From positions 1-29,678 of the forward strand of contig CAMAQW010000003.1 of the NCBI GenBank assembly GCA_945860335.1: DNA of 29,678 nt, given 5' to 3'. The notes beneath the pieces were generated by a model. The model did no database searches and was not told the origin of the DNA. It saw only the letters and a list, made by a program, of their open reading frames with translations. The first letter of the stretch is position 1, and every line of letters begins with the position of its first letter. Source of the DNA: Sediminibacterium ginsengisoli (GTDB taxonomy: Bacteria > Bacteroidota > Bacteroidia > Chitinophagales > Chitinophagaceae). Positions 1-8,426 of the stretch are shown here, in pieces. The position numbers and the translations under genes were made by a program.

Positions 1-1971
1 TTCACTCATTGTGGTTAGCGTACCAAAAGGAACATCTCCTTGTGTTGGATTGGTGGTTAAATCGGCACTGAGTGTTACTAAACTATCACCTCTGTTCATT
101 GAACGGTGAAATTTATTACTTCCATAATAAAATACATCTTGGTTGTGTCTACTCAACAATATAGGTGTTTGCCAGTTGTAACGTAGCGCTGTTTCACCTA
201 AATCACGAGAAGGTCTAACCGATTTTCTTTCTTTGGTCACTAAATTTTGACGAGAATAAGCACCAAATTGAGAACCACTATAAATGGTTTTATTGTCTCT
301 AAAATCTACTTGTACTTGCATTCCATCACCTCCATTAATTCCTGTAAATGGATTATGTCCACTATCATACCAATCATAATTTTCTTTGTTCATACTTGAC
401 CCATACCAAGTACCATTGTCTTGAAGTCCACCATACACATTATACGGCTTGGCCATATCCACTGCAATATTGTAAAACTGTCCAACAGCAGGCGTATTGG
501 CTTTAAACCAATGCTCACCATCATCATAGGTAATATTACATCCACCGTCATTTCCCAAAATCATGTGGCTATCACGCTTTCCATTCATCCAAACATAGTG
601 ATGATCGGAATGCACGTTTTCTTTACCAATTTCTTTAAAGTTTTTACCACCATCGGTACTTAACACTACACCAACACCTGTTAATACAATTTTATTAGCA
701 TTGGTTGGGCTTACAAATACTTTACCAAAATAATAGCCATAAGTGCTATATATACCAATTGTTTTATCGTGTGTTTTTTTCCAACTTGCTCCACCATCAT
801 CGCTACGGTATAATTCGGCACCATAAATAGGTGTTTCAAATAAAGCGGTATTGGCATCATATAAATAATCCCAAATACAAGTGGGTGCCAAAGTTCCATT
901 TTTTACAGCCTCCTTAATACTAGCAGCTGTATACTTGGAAGGCAGTTGGTTACGAGGCGATTTAACAAATGCATTTAATTTTTTATCATCAAGTGCAGCA
1001 AATTGTTCTTTGCTTAAATCTTTAAAATCTCTTAACACGTATCGCGTAGTATCGGTCGTGTTTTTTAATGCCGTTTCTGGTTGATGAAAATTATTATCAA
1101 CAACCGCAAATACAGTATTAGGGTTTTGAGGATATACGGCTAAACCAATTCTTCCAACACCATCACCATTTGGAAATCCAGAACTTGGTGTATTGATTTG
1201 TTTCCAAGTATTACCACCGTCTGTACTTTTATAAATACCACTGGTTTTGCCAGACTCTTCAAAGTTAGAAGCCGTTCTAGTTTTATACCACATAGCAGCA
1301 TATAATACAGATGGATTTTTTGAATCGATATCTAAATCAACAGCACCTGTATTTGCATCTACATATAAAGTTTGATTCCAAGTTTTACCACCATCGGTCG
1401 TTTTGTAAACACCACGTTCTTTATTGGGAGAATACAAATGACCTAAAGCTGCCACCCAAGCTGTGTTTGGCTCTGCTTCATTAATCACAATTTTTCCAAT
1501 ATGATGACTTTCTGGAAGTCCAAGGTAATCCCAAGATTTTCCACCATTACTAGACTTGTAAACACCAATACCAGCATATGATGATCTACTACTATTTACT
1601 TCACCCGTACCAATCCAAATAATATTACTTTTCCAATTCACCGCTATCGCACCAATGGTTAAAATAGCTTCTGAATCAAATACCGATGTAAAACTTTGAC
1701 CATTATTAATGGTATGCCATAAACCACCTGTTGCATAGGCTACATAAAAATTGGTGGGATCTTCTGGGTTAACAGCCATGTCAACAACCCTTCCACTCAT
1801 TACAGTTGGTCCAATATTTCTAAAGGACGTTCCATTAATGGTTGAAGCTTCCATCAATTTTTTTCGTTGTTCGATAGAAGACAATCTTTCTGAAGCAGGC
1901 GTAGGCTTGATTTGTGCGTTGCCAAACAATGCGAATGTTAGCAAAAGGCAAAAACTGAGTATTTTTCTCAT
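1..1971 (-). CDS. Sortilin/VPS10-like Asp-box repeat exoprotein, 3' end outside window
   Basis: The reverse strand is open without a stop from the ATG at 1971 to base 1, giving 657 codons; the end of the gene lies beyond the left edge. Residues 1-20 form a signal peptide (MRKILSFCLLLTFALFGNAQ), so the product is exported. The body is rich in Asp-box/BNR motifs of the S-x-D/N-x-G-x-x-W type, for example SSNGGKSW, TTDGGKTW, STDGGNTW, RSDDGGASW and STDGGKNF, which mark blades of a beta-propeller. The pattern matches the sortilin-N-terminal/VPS10-like 'glycosyl hydrolase' exoproteins common in Bacteroidota; those known to me are about 1,000 residues or more, so roughly a third is probably missing. 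The 'hydrolase' label in databases is weakly founded: Asp boxes are structural, and I see no catalytic residues I can name. Substrate unknown. Only about 45 bp separate it from the divergent gene starting at 2017. Confidence 0.85.
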   Translation of the reverse strand, partial: MRKILSFCLLLTFALFGNAQIKPTPASERLSSIEQRKKLMEASTINGTSFRNIGPTVMSGRVVDMAVNPEDPTNFYVAYATGGLWHTINNGQSFTSVFDSEAILTIGAIAVNWKSNIIWIGTGEVNSSRSSYAGIGVYKSSNGGKSWDYLGLPESHHIGKIVINEAEPNTAWVAALGHLYSPNKERGVYKTTDGGKTWNQTLYVDANTGAVDLDIDSKNPSVLYAAMWYKTRTASNFEESGKTSGIYKSTDGGNTWKQINTPSSGFPNGDGVGRIGLAVYPQNPNTVFAVVDNNFHQPETALKNTTDTTRYVLRDFKDLSKEQFAALDDKKLNAFVKSPRNQLPSKYTAASIKEAVKNGTLAPTCIWDYLYDANTALFETPIYGAELYRSDDGGASWKKTHDKTIGIYSTYGYYFGKVFVSPTNANKIVLTGVGVVLSTDGGKNFKEIGKENVHSDHHYVWMNGKRDSHMILGNDGGCNITYDDGEHWFKANTPAVGQFYNIAVDMAKPYNVYGGLQDNGTWYGSSMNKENYDWYDSGHNPFTGINGGDGMQVQVDFRDNKTIYSGSQFGAYSRQNLVTKERKSVRPSRDLGETALRYNWQTPILLSRHNQDVFYYGSNKFHRSMNRGDSLVTLSADLTTNPTQGDVPFGTLTTMSE

Positions 1972-2016
1972 AGTGGTACTTATAATTTGTATTTTTAAGT
2001 GATTAAATGTAAGAAA

Positions 2017-2709
2017 ATGCGCCTTCTTTTTACCCTTTTTTCTCTATTATTTTACACGAGCCTAATGGCCCAGTGCAAGACTTTTAAACTCACTTCCAAA
2101 GGAGACACCATCAATTGCACTGAGGCAAGTGGTGTAAAAAGAGGAAAATGGAAAATAGAGTTCCCTCCCATTAGAGGGGAAAGAGGCTACGTGGAAGAAG
2201 GTGTATTTGTAAACGATAAAAAAGAAGGTACATGGCGCCGATTTAATTTAATGGGCGACCCATTAGCCATAGAAAATTATAAATGGGGACTAAAAAATGG
2301 TTTGTGTACCTATTTGGTCATCCAAGGTATTGAAAGGGAAGAATCCTGGAAAGCCATTGACCCTTCTAAACCATACGATACCATTGACGTTCAGGATATC
2401 AACAATCCAAATATGTACGAAAAGGTGATTGTCAAAACAACGGGTGCCTCCCTTAAGCATGGCACTTGGAAAATATACGACCCTTTCACAGGTCAACGAT
2501 TAAGAACTGAAAACTGGATACTAGATGTTTTACAAGACCCAAATGCTAAAAAAGAAACGACCAATGATACAAGCGGCGGCTTTCCAAACACAAACATACC
2601 AAAATCAAAATCGGACACCGCTGTTAAAAAAGTGATCCCTAAAGAAGTACTAGAATTTCAAAAGAAAAATAAAGGAAAAAAGATAGTAGACGGCAAAACC
2701 GGCGGATAA
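2017..2709 (+). CDS. Secreted MORN-like repeat protein of unknown function
   Basis: This encodes 230 residues from the ATG at 2017. A GTG at 1999 would add six residues (MIKCKK) in front of the signal peptide and is less likely. The N-terminus MRLLFTLFSLLFYTSLMAQC is a signal peptide; the Cys just after the AQ could also make it a lipoprotein, although there is no clear lipobox. The mature part has short repeats with a G-x-W-x-x-Y/F core: KRGKWKIEF, EGTWRRFN, NGLCTYLV and HGTWKIYD, spaced as in MORN/YwqK-type toxin-antitoxin-like proteins. The C-terminal 60 residues are polar, Lys-rich and probably disordered. It is divergent from the Asp-box gene and ends 4 bp from the convergent esterase gene. 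No function can be assigned; a surface or periplasmic protein is the most that can be inferred. Confidence 0.8.
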   Translation: MRLLFTLFSLLFYTSLMAQCKTFKLTSKGDTINCTEASGVKRGKWKIEFPPIRGERGYVEEGVFVNDKKEGTWRRFNLMGDPLAIENYKWGLKNGLCTYLVIQGIEREESWKAIDPSKPYDTIDVQDINNPNMYEKVIVKTTGASLKHGTWKIYDPFTGQRLRTENWILDVLQDPNAKKETTNDTSGGFPNTNIPKSKSDTAVKKVIPKEVLEFQKKNKGKKIVDGKTGG

Positions 2710-2713
2710 ACCC

Positions 2714-3538
2714 TTATTTGATTGCCATCATAAATTTTTTTGCAAAAAACTGTAATTGATAGTCAATACTATTGCTCCAGTAAGCTTTATTATGCCCTCC
2801 AGGTCTTTCGGTATAGTCGTGATCAATTTTATTAGTGAGTAGCACTTGATGGAGAGACCTATTCACATCAATAAAAAAATCTGATACCCCGCAATCAAAA
2901 ATGATATGAAGCTGACCTGGCTTTAGATTTTTTGCAATTGTCACCACCGAATAATCGGTCCAGTTTTGAGGATGTTCAATGATCGTTCCTAATGATTTTT
3001 TAATATCCCAACTATTTGGAAAAGGTCGTATATCTACCCCACCACAAACACTTCCCGCATTTCCAAATAAATCAGAATGTCTAATGCCTAAAAAAAGGCC
3101 ACCATGTCCACCCATACTTAAACCCGTTATAGCTCGGTGATCTTTATTTGCACTTGTTGGAAAATTCGAATCAATGAAAGGAAGTAATTCTTTGGTAATA
3201 AAAGTTTCATATTTGATAGAATCGTTAATGGGGCTATCATAATACCAACTACCATATCCCCCATCTGGGCATACGAGCATAACTTGGTATTGATCTGCTC
3301 TATACTGCAGCTGTGGTGCATCTTTTAACCAACTTCCATGATTGCCACTATATCCGTGTAACAAATAAACAACTGGAAATTTTACGCCCGTTTGCAGCTT
3401 TGCATTGTCAGGAATCACAACTGCTACTTTGATATTTTTTTGCATGGCATTACTATACACTACAATCGTATCAACACGCGCAGCATTTGAAACAACTACA
3501 AAAAAGAAACAAATAAATACGGATACAATATTTTTCAT
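2714..3538 (-). CDS. Secreted esterase of the esterase D / PF00756 family
   Basis: This 274-residue alpha/beta-hydrolase starts with a signal peptide (about residues 1-20, ending SNAA). The catalytic apparatus is visible: an HGYSG oxyanion segment at 61-65, the nucleophile elbow GLSMGG with Ser141, an acidic residue in DCGVSDFF (probably Asp220) and the catalytic His249 in PGGHNKAYW. The order and spacing fit the esterase D/tributyrin-esterase-like family, which also contains feruloyl and acetyl-xylan esterases and S-formylglutathione hydrolase. The signal peptide argues against the cytosolic formaldehyde-detoxification enzyme and for an exported carboxylesterase acting on dietary or cell-wall esters. 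The substrate cannot be read from the sequence. The gene lies just downstream of a strong terminator belonging to the M1 peptidase gene, so it should have its own promoter, but I see no clear TAnnTTTG box in front of it. Confidence 0.88.
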   Translation of the reverse strand: MKNIVSVFICFFFVVVSNAARVDTIVVYSNAMQKNIKVAVVIPDNAKLQTGVKFPVVYLLHGYSGNHGSWLKDAPQLQYRADQYQVMLVCPDGGYGSWYYDSPINDSIKYETFITKELLPFIDSNFPTSANKDHRAITGLSMGGHGGLFLGIRHSDLFGNAGSVCGGVDIRPFPNSWDIKKSLGTIIEHPQNWTDYSVVTIAKNLKPGQLHIIFDCGVSDFFIDVNRSLHQVLLTNKIDHDYTERPGGHNKAYWSNSIDYQLQFFAKKFMMAIK

Positions 3539-3550
3539 AAGCAGGGTTTA

Positions 3551-3588
3551 AAATAAAAAAGCCACTTGAAGATAAATCAAGTGGCTTT
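3551..3588 (-). terminator. Rho-independent terminator of the M1 peptidase gene
   Basis: A perfect 12-bp inverted repeat pairs 3558-3569 (AAAGCCACTTGA) with 3577-3588 (TCAAGTGGCTTT) around a 7-nt loop. Read on the minus strand, the hairpin is followed by a T-rich tail (TTTTTTATTTT). It begins about 20 bp after the stop codon of the M1 peptidase gene and is oriented to end that transcript, separating it from the esterase gene. Confidence 0.88.
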
Positions 3589-3607
3589 AATTATAGGTAA
3601 TCTTTTC

Positions 3608-5992
3608 TTATTTTTTCTTTTCTTGAGCGGCTTGCATTGGATTTAATCCAAATGATTGACCTCTTCCCATTGTACGTTGCTTGAACAAAGTAAACTTACT
3701 AGGCTCTGCACTTACGTTACCCCAGAAATTATTGGTTTCATTGATGTCCGCTGTTTCACGCATTGGATCTAGTTTAATACTCGCTACTTCTTTACGAGAC
3801 ATAAATACGCGAGAAACTTTGTTTTCATTTTTACGCCAAATTTGCGCACCAATACGCTCTGTTTCTTTAGTACCATCTTTGTAGGTAAATTCTACAATGA
3901 TTGGCATTACTAGGCCACCTTTATTTGCAAAAGTGATTTCGTATAAATGCACATTACTGTAACTAGCTTTTTCTTCGTTAGAAAGCGCTTCTGGTGTACC
4001 AAAAGAAGGCATACTATTTTTAGTTTCAGCATCATAAGGCTCAATACCTCTTGCATAACGCCAGTAGAAATCTCTTAATGAAGTATCCGCATCGGTTGCA
4101 AAAATGATTGACTTGTCTTCTCTATTTCTAATTTTAGAAATGTCTTCAAAGCTATTAAGTGTTGGTTTATCAATTGACATTTTCATGCCACCTGCTCTAC
4201 CGCCCATGCCACCACCACGTGGTTGTGCAGCAGCGTCATAAACTGCATGCGCAACTGAATCAATGGCGATATCACAAGCTTCGATGCTATAAAACCAACC
4301 TCTCCAAAACCAATCTAAATCTACAGCACTTGCATCTTCCATGGTTCTAAATAAATCGGCAGGTGTTGGATGTTTAAATGCCCAACGTCTAGCATATTCT
4401 CTAAATGAAAAATCAAATAATTCTCTACCCATAATGGTTTCTCGTAAAATATTTAAACCAGTACCAGGCTTAGAATAAGCATTAGGGCCAAACTGAATAA
4501 TGTTTTCACTGTTGGTCATGATCGGCTCTAACTGATCTTTAGGCGCTTTCATATAATCAACAATACCAAAAGCAGGTCCTCTACGAGAAGGATATTTGTT
4601 ATCAAATAATTCTTCGGTTAAATATTCAACAAAAGTATTTAAACCTTCATCCATCCAAGACCACTGACGCTCATCAGAGTTCACAATCATTGGGAAAAAG
4701 TTATGACCTACTTCATGAATAATAACACCAATCATGCCAAGCTTAGTAGCTTCACTGTAAGTACCATCTTTATTGGTACGACCGTTGTTAAAACAAATCA
4801 TTGGATATTCCATACCATTTGAAGCCTCAATACTTTGCGCTACTGGATATGGATAAGGAATTGAGAATTTAGAATAAGAACGAATCGTATGTGCTACTAC
4901 TTTAGTAGAATATCTTCTCCATAAATTGTATGCTTCTTTAGGATAGCCACTCATACACATCACTTTCTTGCCTTCAACATAAGTTGGCATCGCGTCAAAA
5001 ACAAACTTACGGCTCGCTGTCCATGCAAAGTCACGCACATTATCTGCTTTAAAGACCCAAGTTTTTTTAGCAGTGCTTTTTTGCTTTTCAGCATTTTTTG
5101 CTTCCTCTAATGTTACTACTTCTACTACATCTTTAGCAGTTTGCGCCGTTTTCCAACGAGCTAACTGTGCAGGTGTTAAAACCTGTGCATAGTTTTGACA
5201 CTCTCCGGTACCCATAATTACGTGGTCGGCAGGTGCAGTGATAGATACATTGTAATTACCAAAAGTTAAAGCAAACTCGCCTCTACCAGTAAACTGGTGA
5301 TTTTGCCAACCCTGAAAATCAGAGTATACGCAAAGTCTTGGAAACCACTGTGCCATAGTAAACACGCTGTTACCATCTTCAGGGAACAACTCGTAACCGC
5401 CTCTGCCTCTAAATACCAAACGATCAGAAATTTTGTATGACCATGTAATGTTAAAAACAAATTTTTGACCCGGTAATAATGTTGTTGGCAAATCAACACG
5501 CATCATTGTTTGGTTGATGGTGTATTTTAAGGCCTTACCTGTAGCATCTGTAATTTTAGAAATAATATGACCATAGCCATTGTCTTTTTTTGCATCTTCT
5601 AAAGCTTTAATTGAAGCTTGAGAAACCTGACGAAGTGAACTTCCTTCCTCAAAATCAGCTTTGTTTACGGTACTATGCTCATTTTCGTCAAGCTGTAACC
5701 ATAAATACGTTAACGCATCTGGAGAGTTGTTAAAATAAGTAATGGTTTCACTTCCCTTTAATAAAAGGTTGGCTTCATCTAGCTCACACTTGATGTTGTA
5801 GTCGGCACGTTGTTGCCAATATTTAGGCCCAGGTGCACCACTCGCTGTACGATACTCATTGGGCGTAGATAAAATAGTTCCTAACTGTTCAAACTTATTT
5901 CCGTGGTTTGAAGTTGGGTTGTTTTGAATGTTTTGCGCAATGGAAACAGTACTCACTGCAACAAACATTAAAAATGCAAAAAATTGCTTCAT
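3608..5992 (-). CDS. Secreted M1-family metallopeptidase
   Basis: This is a 794-residue zinc aminopeptidase-like protein. Residues 1-20 (MKQFFAFLMFVAVSTVSIAQ) are a signal peptide. The gluzincin signature is complete: HEVGH at 426-430, with His426 and His430 as zinc ligands and Glu427 as the general base, followed by the third ligand Glu449 in WMDEGLN at the HEXXH-x18-E spacing of family M1. The exopeptidase motif is SNGMEYP at 391-397 in place of the classical GAMEN, as in other Bacteroidota members I recall. Tyr506 in NAYSKPG is the likely transition-state tyrosine. The N-terminal beta-domain (about 60-330) precedes the catalytic domain; the C-terminal part holds a Gly-rich stretch near 597-607 (RGGGMGGRAGG). 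The gene lies 11 bp downstream of the HupE-like gene and ends at a strong terminator, so the two form an operon. Probable role: removal of N-terminal residues from peptides in the periplasm or at the surface. Confidence 0.93.
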   Translation of the reverse strand: MKQFFAFLMFVAVSTVSIAQNIQNNPTSNHGNKFEQLGTILSTPNEYRTASGAPGPKYWQQRADYNIKCELDEANLLLKGSETITYFNNSPDALTYLWLQLDENEHSTVNKADFEEGSSLRQVSQASIKALEDAKKDNGYGHIISKITDATGKALKYTINQTMMRVDLPTTLLPGQKFVFNITWSYKISDRLVFRGRGGYELFPEDGNSVFTMAQWFPRLCVYSDFQGWQNHQFTGRGEFALTFGNYNVSITAPADHVIMGTGECQNYAQVLTPAQLARWKTAQTAKDVVEVVTLEEAKNAEKQKSTAKKTWVFKADNVRDFAWTASRKFVFDAMPTYVEGKKVMCMSGYPKEAYNLWRRYSTKVVAHTIRSYSKFSIPYPYPVAQSIEASNGMEYPMICFNNGRTNKDGTYSEATKLGMIGVIIHEVGHNFFPMIVNSDERQWSWMDEGLNTFVEYLTEELFDNKYPSRRGPAFGIVDYMKAPKDQLEPIMTNSENIIQFGPNAYSKPGTGLNILRETIMGRELFDFSFREYARRWAFKHPTPADLFRTMEDASAVDLDWFWRGWFYSIEACDIAIDSVAHAVYDAAAQPRGGGMGGRAGGMKMSIDKPTLNSFEDISKIRNREDKSIIFATDADTSLRDFYWRYARGIEPYDAETKNSMPSFGTPEALSNEEKASYSNVHLYEITFANKGGLVMPIIVEFTYKDGTKETERIGAQIWRKNENKVSRVFMSRKEVASIKLDPMRETADINETNNFWGNVSAEPSKFTLFKQRTMGRGQSFGLNPMQAAQEKKK

Positions 5993-6003
5993 AGCATAAT
6001 TGA

Positions 6004-6588
6004 TTAAAGATGAAAATACCGCTCAATGGCCATTTGAAGAGAAAGTGCAAGAATGCCACCACTGACAATCAATATAATATCTCTTCGGGGAGCCTTTAAA
6101 AGCGTAACGAATATAAATGAAATAACTAAAATAGCCATCACAATGAGAATTTGGCCTATTTCAAGCCCCAAATTAAATGCCAGTAGGGCTGGAGCAATAT
6201 TTTGCTGCATACCAAGGAGGCTTTTTAGGTAAAAACTAAATCCTAACCCGTGAACAAGGCCAAAAAATAGGGCAAAAAAGTAGATCACCGGAAATTTGGT
6301 GTTAAAACTAAATTTCTTAACAAACATATTACTAATTGATGTAATAAGTATGGTCACTGGAATTAGAAATTCGATCCAGTTAGTTGAGAAATCTAGGTAA
6401 TTAAAGACACTTAAAACAAGGGTAACCGAATGACCAATGGTGAATGCGGTAACAAGTATCAACCATTTTTTCCAATCAGATAGTTGATACCGGATACATA
6501 AAGCAGCTACAAATAAAATATGATCCATGCCAGACAAATTGGCAATATGATTGAATCCTATTTGTGTATACATCCAAAACTCATGCAT
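6004..6588 (-). CDS. HupE/UreJ-2 family membrane protein (putative metal permease)
   Basis: This encodes 194 residues from the ATG at 6588; a TTG three codons upstream is less likely. About six hydrophobic segments fill the protein. Polar residues sit at the positions expected for the HupE/UreJ family: His14, Asp22 and His23 in FNHIANLSGMDHILF, His53 in TIGHSVTL, His113 in FFGLVHGLGF and Glu143 in NLGLEIGQ. Family members near hydrogenase or urease genes are nickel/cobalt permeases, but no hydrogenase or urease gene is present here, so the transported metal is open. It is the first gene of an operon with the M1 metallopeptidase (11-bp gap) and is divergent from a DUF6702 gene. The arrangement suggests a shared envelope role, possibly metal handling. 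Confidence 0.85.
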   Translation of the reverse strand: MHEFWMYTQIGFNHIANLSGMDHILFVAALCIRYQLSDWKKWLILVTAFTIGHSVTLVLSVFNYLDFSTNWIEFLIPVTILITSISNMFVKKFSFNTKFPVIYFFALFFGLVHGLGFSFYLKSLLGMQQNIAPALLAFNLGLEIGQILIVMAILVISFIFVTLLKAPRRDIILIVSGGILALSLQMAIERYFHL

Positions 6589-6634
6589 AAAAATCAATTT
6601 TTAGTTAGACCTTTGTTGTCTAGATTAGGACATT

Positions 6635-7123
6635 ATGGTAAATATACTAATTCATTGGACGCTCACTAGCCTTTTGGCCATTTTGCACCCATTTTTTGTA
6701 TCTGTTATAGATATCACCCATAATCCAAAAGAGAGAAGTATTGAAATGAGCGTTCGCATTTTTAATGAGGATTTAGAAAAAACCCTTCAAAAATATACAA
6801 CTACCAAAATAGATATTTTACAGCCCGCCAATAGGATTTTTGTAAATGAAGAAATTCAAAAATACATGTCAAAGCATTTGACGGTTTTAGTAAATGGAAC
6901 GCCCATCAAATACACCATCATTGGTTTTGAACAGCAAAAAGAAAGCACCTGGTGTTATTTTGAAGCACAAAATATTAATAGCGCCAACACCGTTGGAATA
7001 GACTGCGATATTTTATACGATTTAGAAAACACGCAAGTCAATATTATACATGTTAAAAGTAAAGGCACGGAAAAAACCTATAAGCTAGACTACCCTAATA
7101 GAACCGCGAATTTTACTTTCTAA
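6635..7123 (+). CDS. DUF6702 family exported protein
   Basis: This 162-residue protein has one N-terminal hydrophobic segment (residues 3-17), followed by HPFFVSVIDITHN starting at His18. The sequence ISVRIF-type strand plus DLE at about 38-47 (EMSVRIFNEDLEKTLQ) is the pattern I associate with DUF6702, a Bacteroidota family found near M1 peptidases. The rest is predicted beta-rich and soluble, so the mature protein is periplasmic or membrane-anchored. It is divergent from the HupE-like gene with 46 bp between the starts and abuts the stop of the CNNM-type gene with no intervening base. Function is unknown. The His at or near the mature N-terminus and the HupE neighbour make metal binding conceivable, but this is inference. 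Confidence 0.75.
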   Translation: MVNILIHWTLTSLLAILHPFFVSVIDITHNPKERSIEMSVRIFNEDLEKTLQKYTTTKIDILQPANRIFVNEEIQKYMSKHLTVLVNGTPIKYTIIGFEQQKESTWCYFEAQNINSANTVGIDCDILYDLENTQVNIIHVKSKGTEKTYKLDYPNRTANFTF

Positions 7124-8401
7124 TCAATCCTCTTCGCTAAGCGTTACAAGAATTTTATCGATACGGTGTTGATCCATATCTACAATTTCAAACGTAAATA
7201 TTTTCCATTCGAGTGTTTCTCCAGTTTTTGGAATTTTCTCTAATGAATGTATGATAAAACCTGCCAGTGTATCAAACTCCTGATCACCTTGCAACATAAA
7301 TTCTGTTTTATCAAAGTAACTTAAGAAATCGTAAAATGGAAGTTGGGCATCAATTAAATAAGTACCATCGGCTCTTTTCAAGATTTCATAATCGTGGTCT
7401 TCTTCTTGAGGAATATCCCCTACAATGGCTTCTAATATGTCATTAAGCGTAATCAATCCCTCTATCGACCCATATTCGTTTACAATAAAACAGTGGTGAA
7501 TTTTTGATTGCTTGAAACTTTCTAACACTTGATACGCCGAGTTATTTTCAGGAACATACTTTGCTTCTTTTGCAATATCTCTTACCAATTGTTCGCCATC
7601 AGCAACAAATAAATCTTTGAGTGAAACCACCCCTTTAATTTGATCAATACTACCCTCACATACTGGATACATCGAATGCAAACTTTGTGGCATATTGGCC
7701 CTCACTTGTGCAACGGTTTTAGTGGACTCCAACCATAAAATATCACTCCGGTGTGTCATCAGTGATGTAATGTTTCTATCACTTAAATGAAATACCCTTT
7801 CAATAATTTCTTGCTCTGCTTCCTCAATCGTTCCTTGCTCAGTACCCTCACTAATAATGGCCTTAATTTCTTCTTCTGTTACTTGATTGTCGTTTGGCTT
7901 CATACGCAAAATGCGCATGATCAAATGTGAAGAAGCACTTAACAACCAAATAAATGGATACATGATAAATGTAACCGATTGCATCACTACAGATACCGAT
8001 TTTGCAATGCCTTCTGGATTGCTTAATCCAATTCGCTTGGGCACCAATTCACCAAGTACCAAAGAAACATAGGTCAATAAAATTACAATGATGAGTGTTG
8101 CAATTGTTTGTGCATAAGGCGCAATCATCGCAAATTGTGTGAGCCAATTTTGAAGCGGTTCTTTAAATGTACCTCCCGAATAAATACCCGTTAAAACACC
8201 CACAAGGGTAATGCCAATTTGAATGGTTGATAAAAATGTGTCGGGATGGTTGGCTAATTTAAGAGCACGCTTAGCATCTAGATCTCCTTTGTCTGCCTGA
8301 GCCTCTAACCTTGCCTTACGCGCAGAAACCAGCGCAATTTCGGCCATAGAAAAGAACCCATTAATAAGTATCAGTCCTAGAATTATAAAAATCTCTGTCA
8401 T
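7124..8401 (-). CDS. CNNM/HlyC-type transporter (DUF21 + CBS pair + CorC_HlyC domain)
   Basis: The 425-residue protein has the standard three-part layout. The DUF21 membrane domain spans about 1-190, with three to four hydrophobic segments and the conserved LVLGELVPKRIGL at 114-126. A CBS-domain pair follows at about 205-330, with VVSLKDLF and GLITLNDILEAIVGDI as the typical CBS ends. The CorC_HlyC domain fills about 340-420. Family members (CNNM, CorB/CorC, YfjD) are linked to magnesium export; the old name 'hemolysin' is not supported by function. In Bacteroidota, GldE of the gliding machinery belongs to the same family, but no gliding genes are nearby. The gene follows the GT39 gene by 25 bp and is probably the last of a four-gene operon. 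Confidence 0.88.
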   Translation of the reverse strand: MTEIFIILGLILINGFFSMAEIALVSARKARLEAQADKGDLDAKRALKLANHPDTFLSTIQIGITLVGVLTGIYSGGTFKEPLQNWLTQFAMIAPYAQTIATLIIVILLTYVSLVLGELVPKRIGLSNPEGIAKSVSVVMQSVTFIMYPFIWLLSASSHLIMRILRMKPNDNQVTEEEIKAIISEGTEQGTIEEAEQEIIERVFHLSDRNITSLMTHRSDILWLESTKTVAQVRANMPQSLHSMYPVCEGSIDQIKGVVSLKDLFVADGEQLVRDIAKEAKYVPENNSAYQVLESFKQSKIHHCFIVNEYGSIEGLITLNDILEAIVGDIPQEEDHDYEILKRADGTYLIDAQLPFYDFLSYFDKTEFMLQGDQEFDTLAGFIIHSLEKIPKTGETLEWKIFTFEIVDMDQHRIDKILVTLSEED

Positions 8402-8426
8402 TGATGTAGTATCGTTTGATGTATGT

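Noticed and set aside
421..1084. Open frames of 62-80 codons at 421-663, 711-899 and 881-1084
   Set aside because: They lie inside the reverse-strand Asp-box gene in other frames, and their translations have no family-like features.
1981..1990. Promoter box for the MORN-like gene (TATAATTTG)
   Set aside because: It has three bases between TA and TTTG instead of two, so it does not fit the consensus.
1751..2002. 83-codon plus-strand frame before the MORN-like gene
   Set aside because: It is antisense to the Asp-box signal peptide and N-terminus, and the real protein there is well supported by its signal peptide and repeats.
7124..8401. GldE of the gliding machinery
   Set aside because: The domain layout is shared by all CNNM/HlyC-type proteins, and no gliding gene is present in the window.
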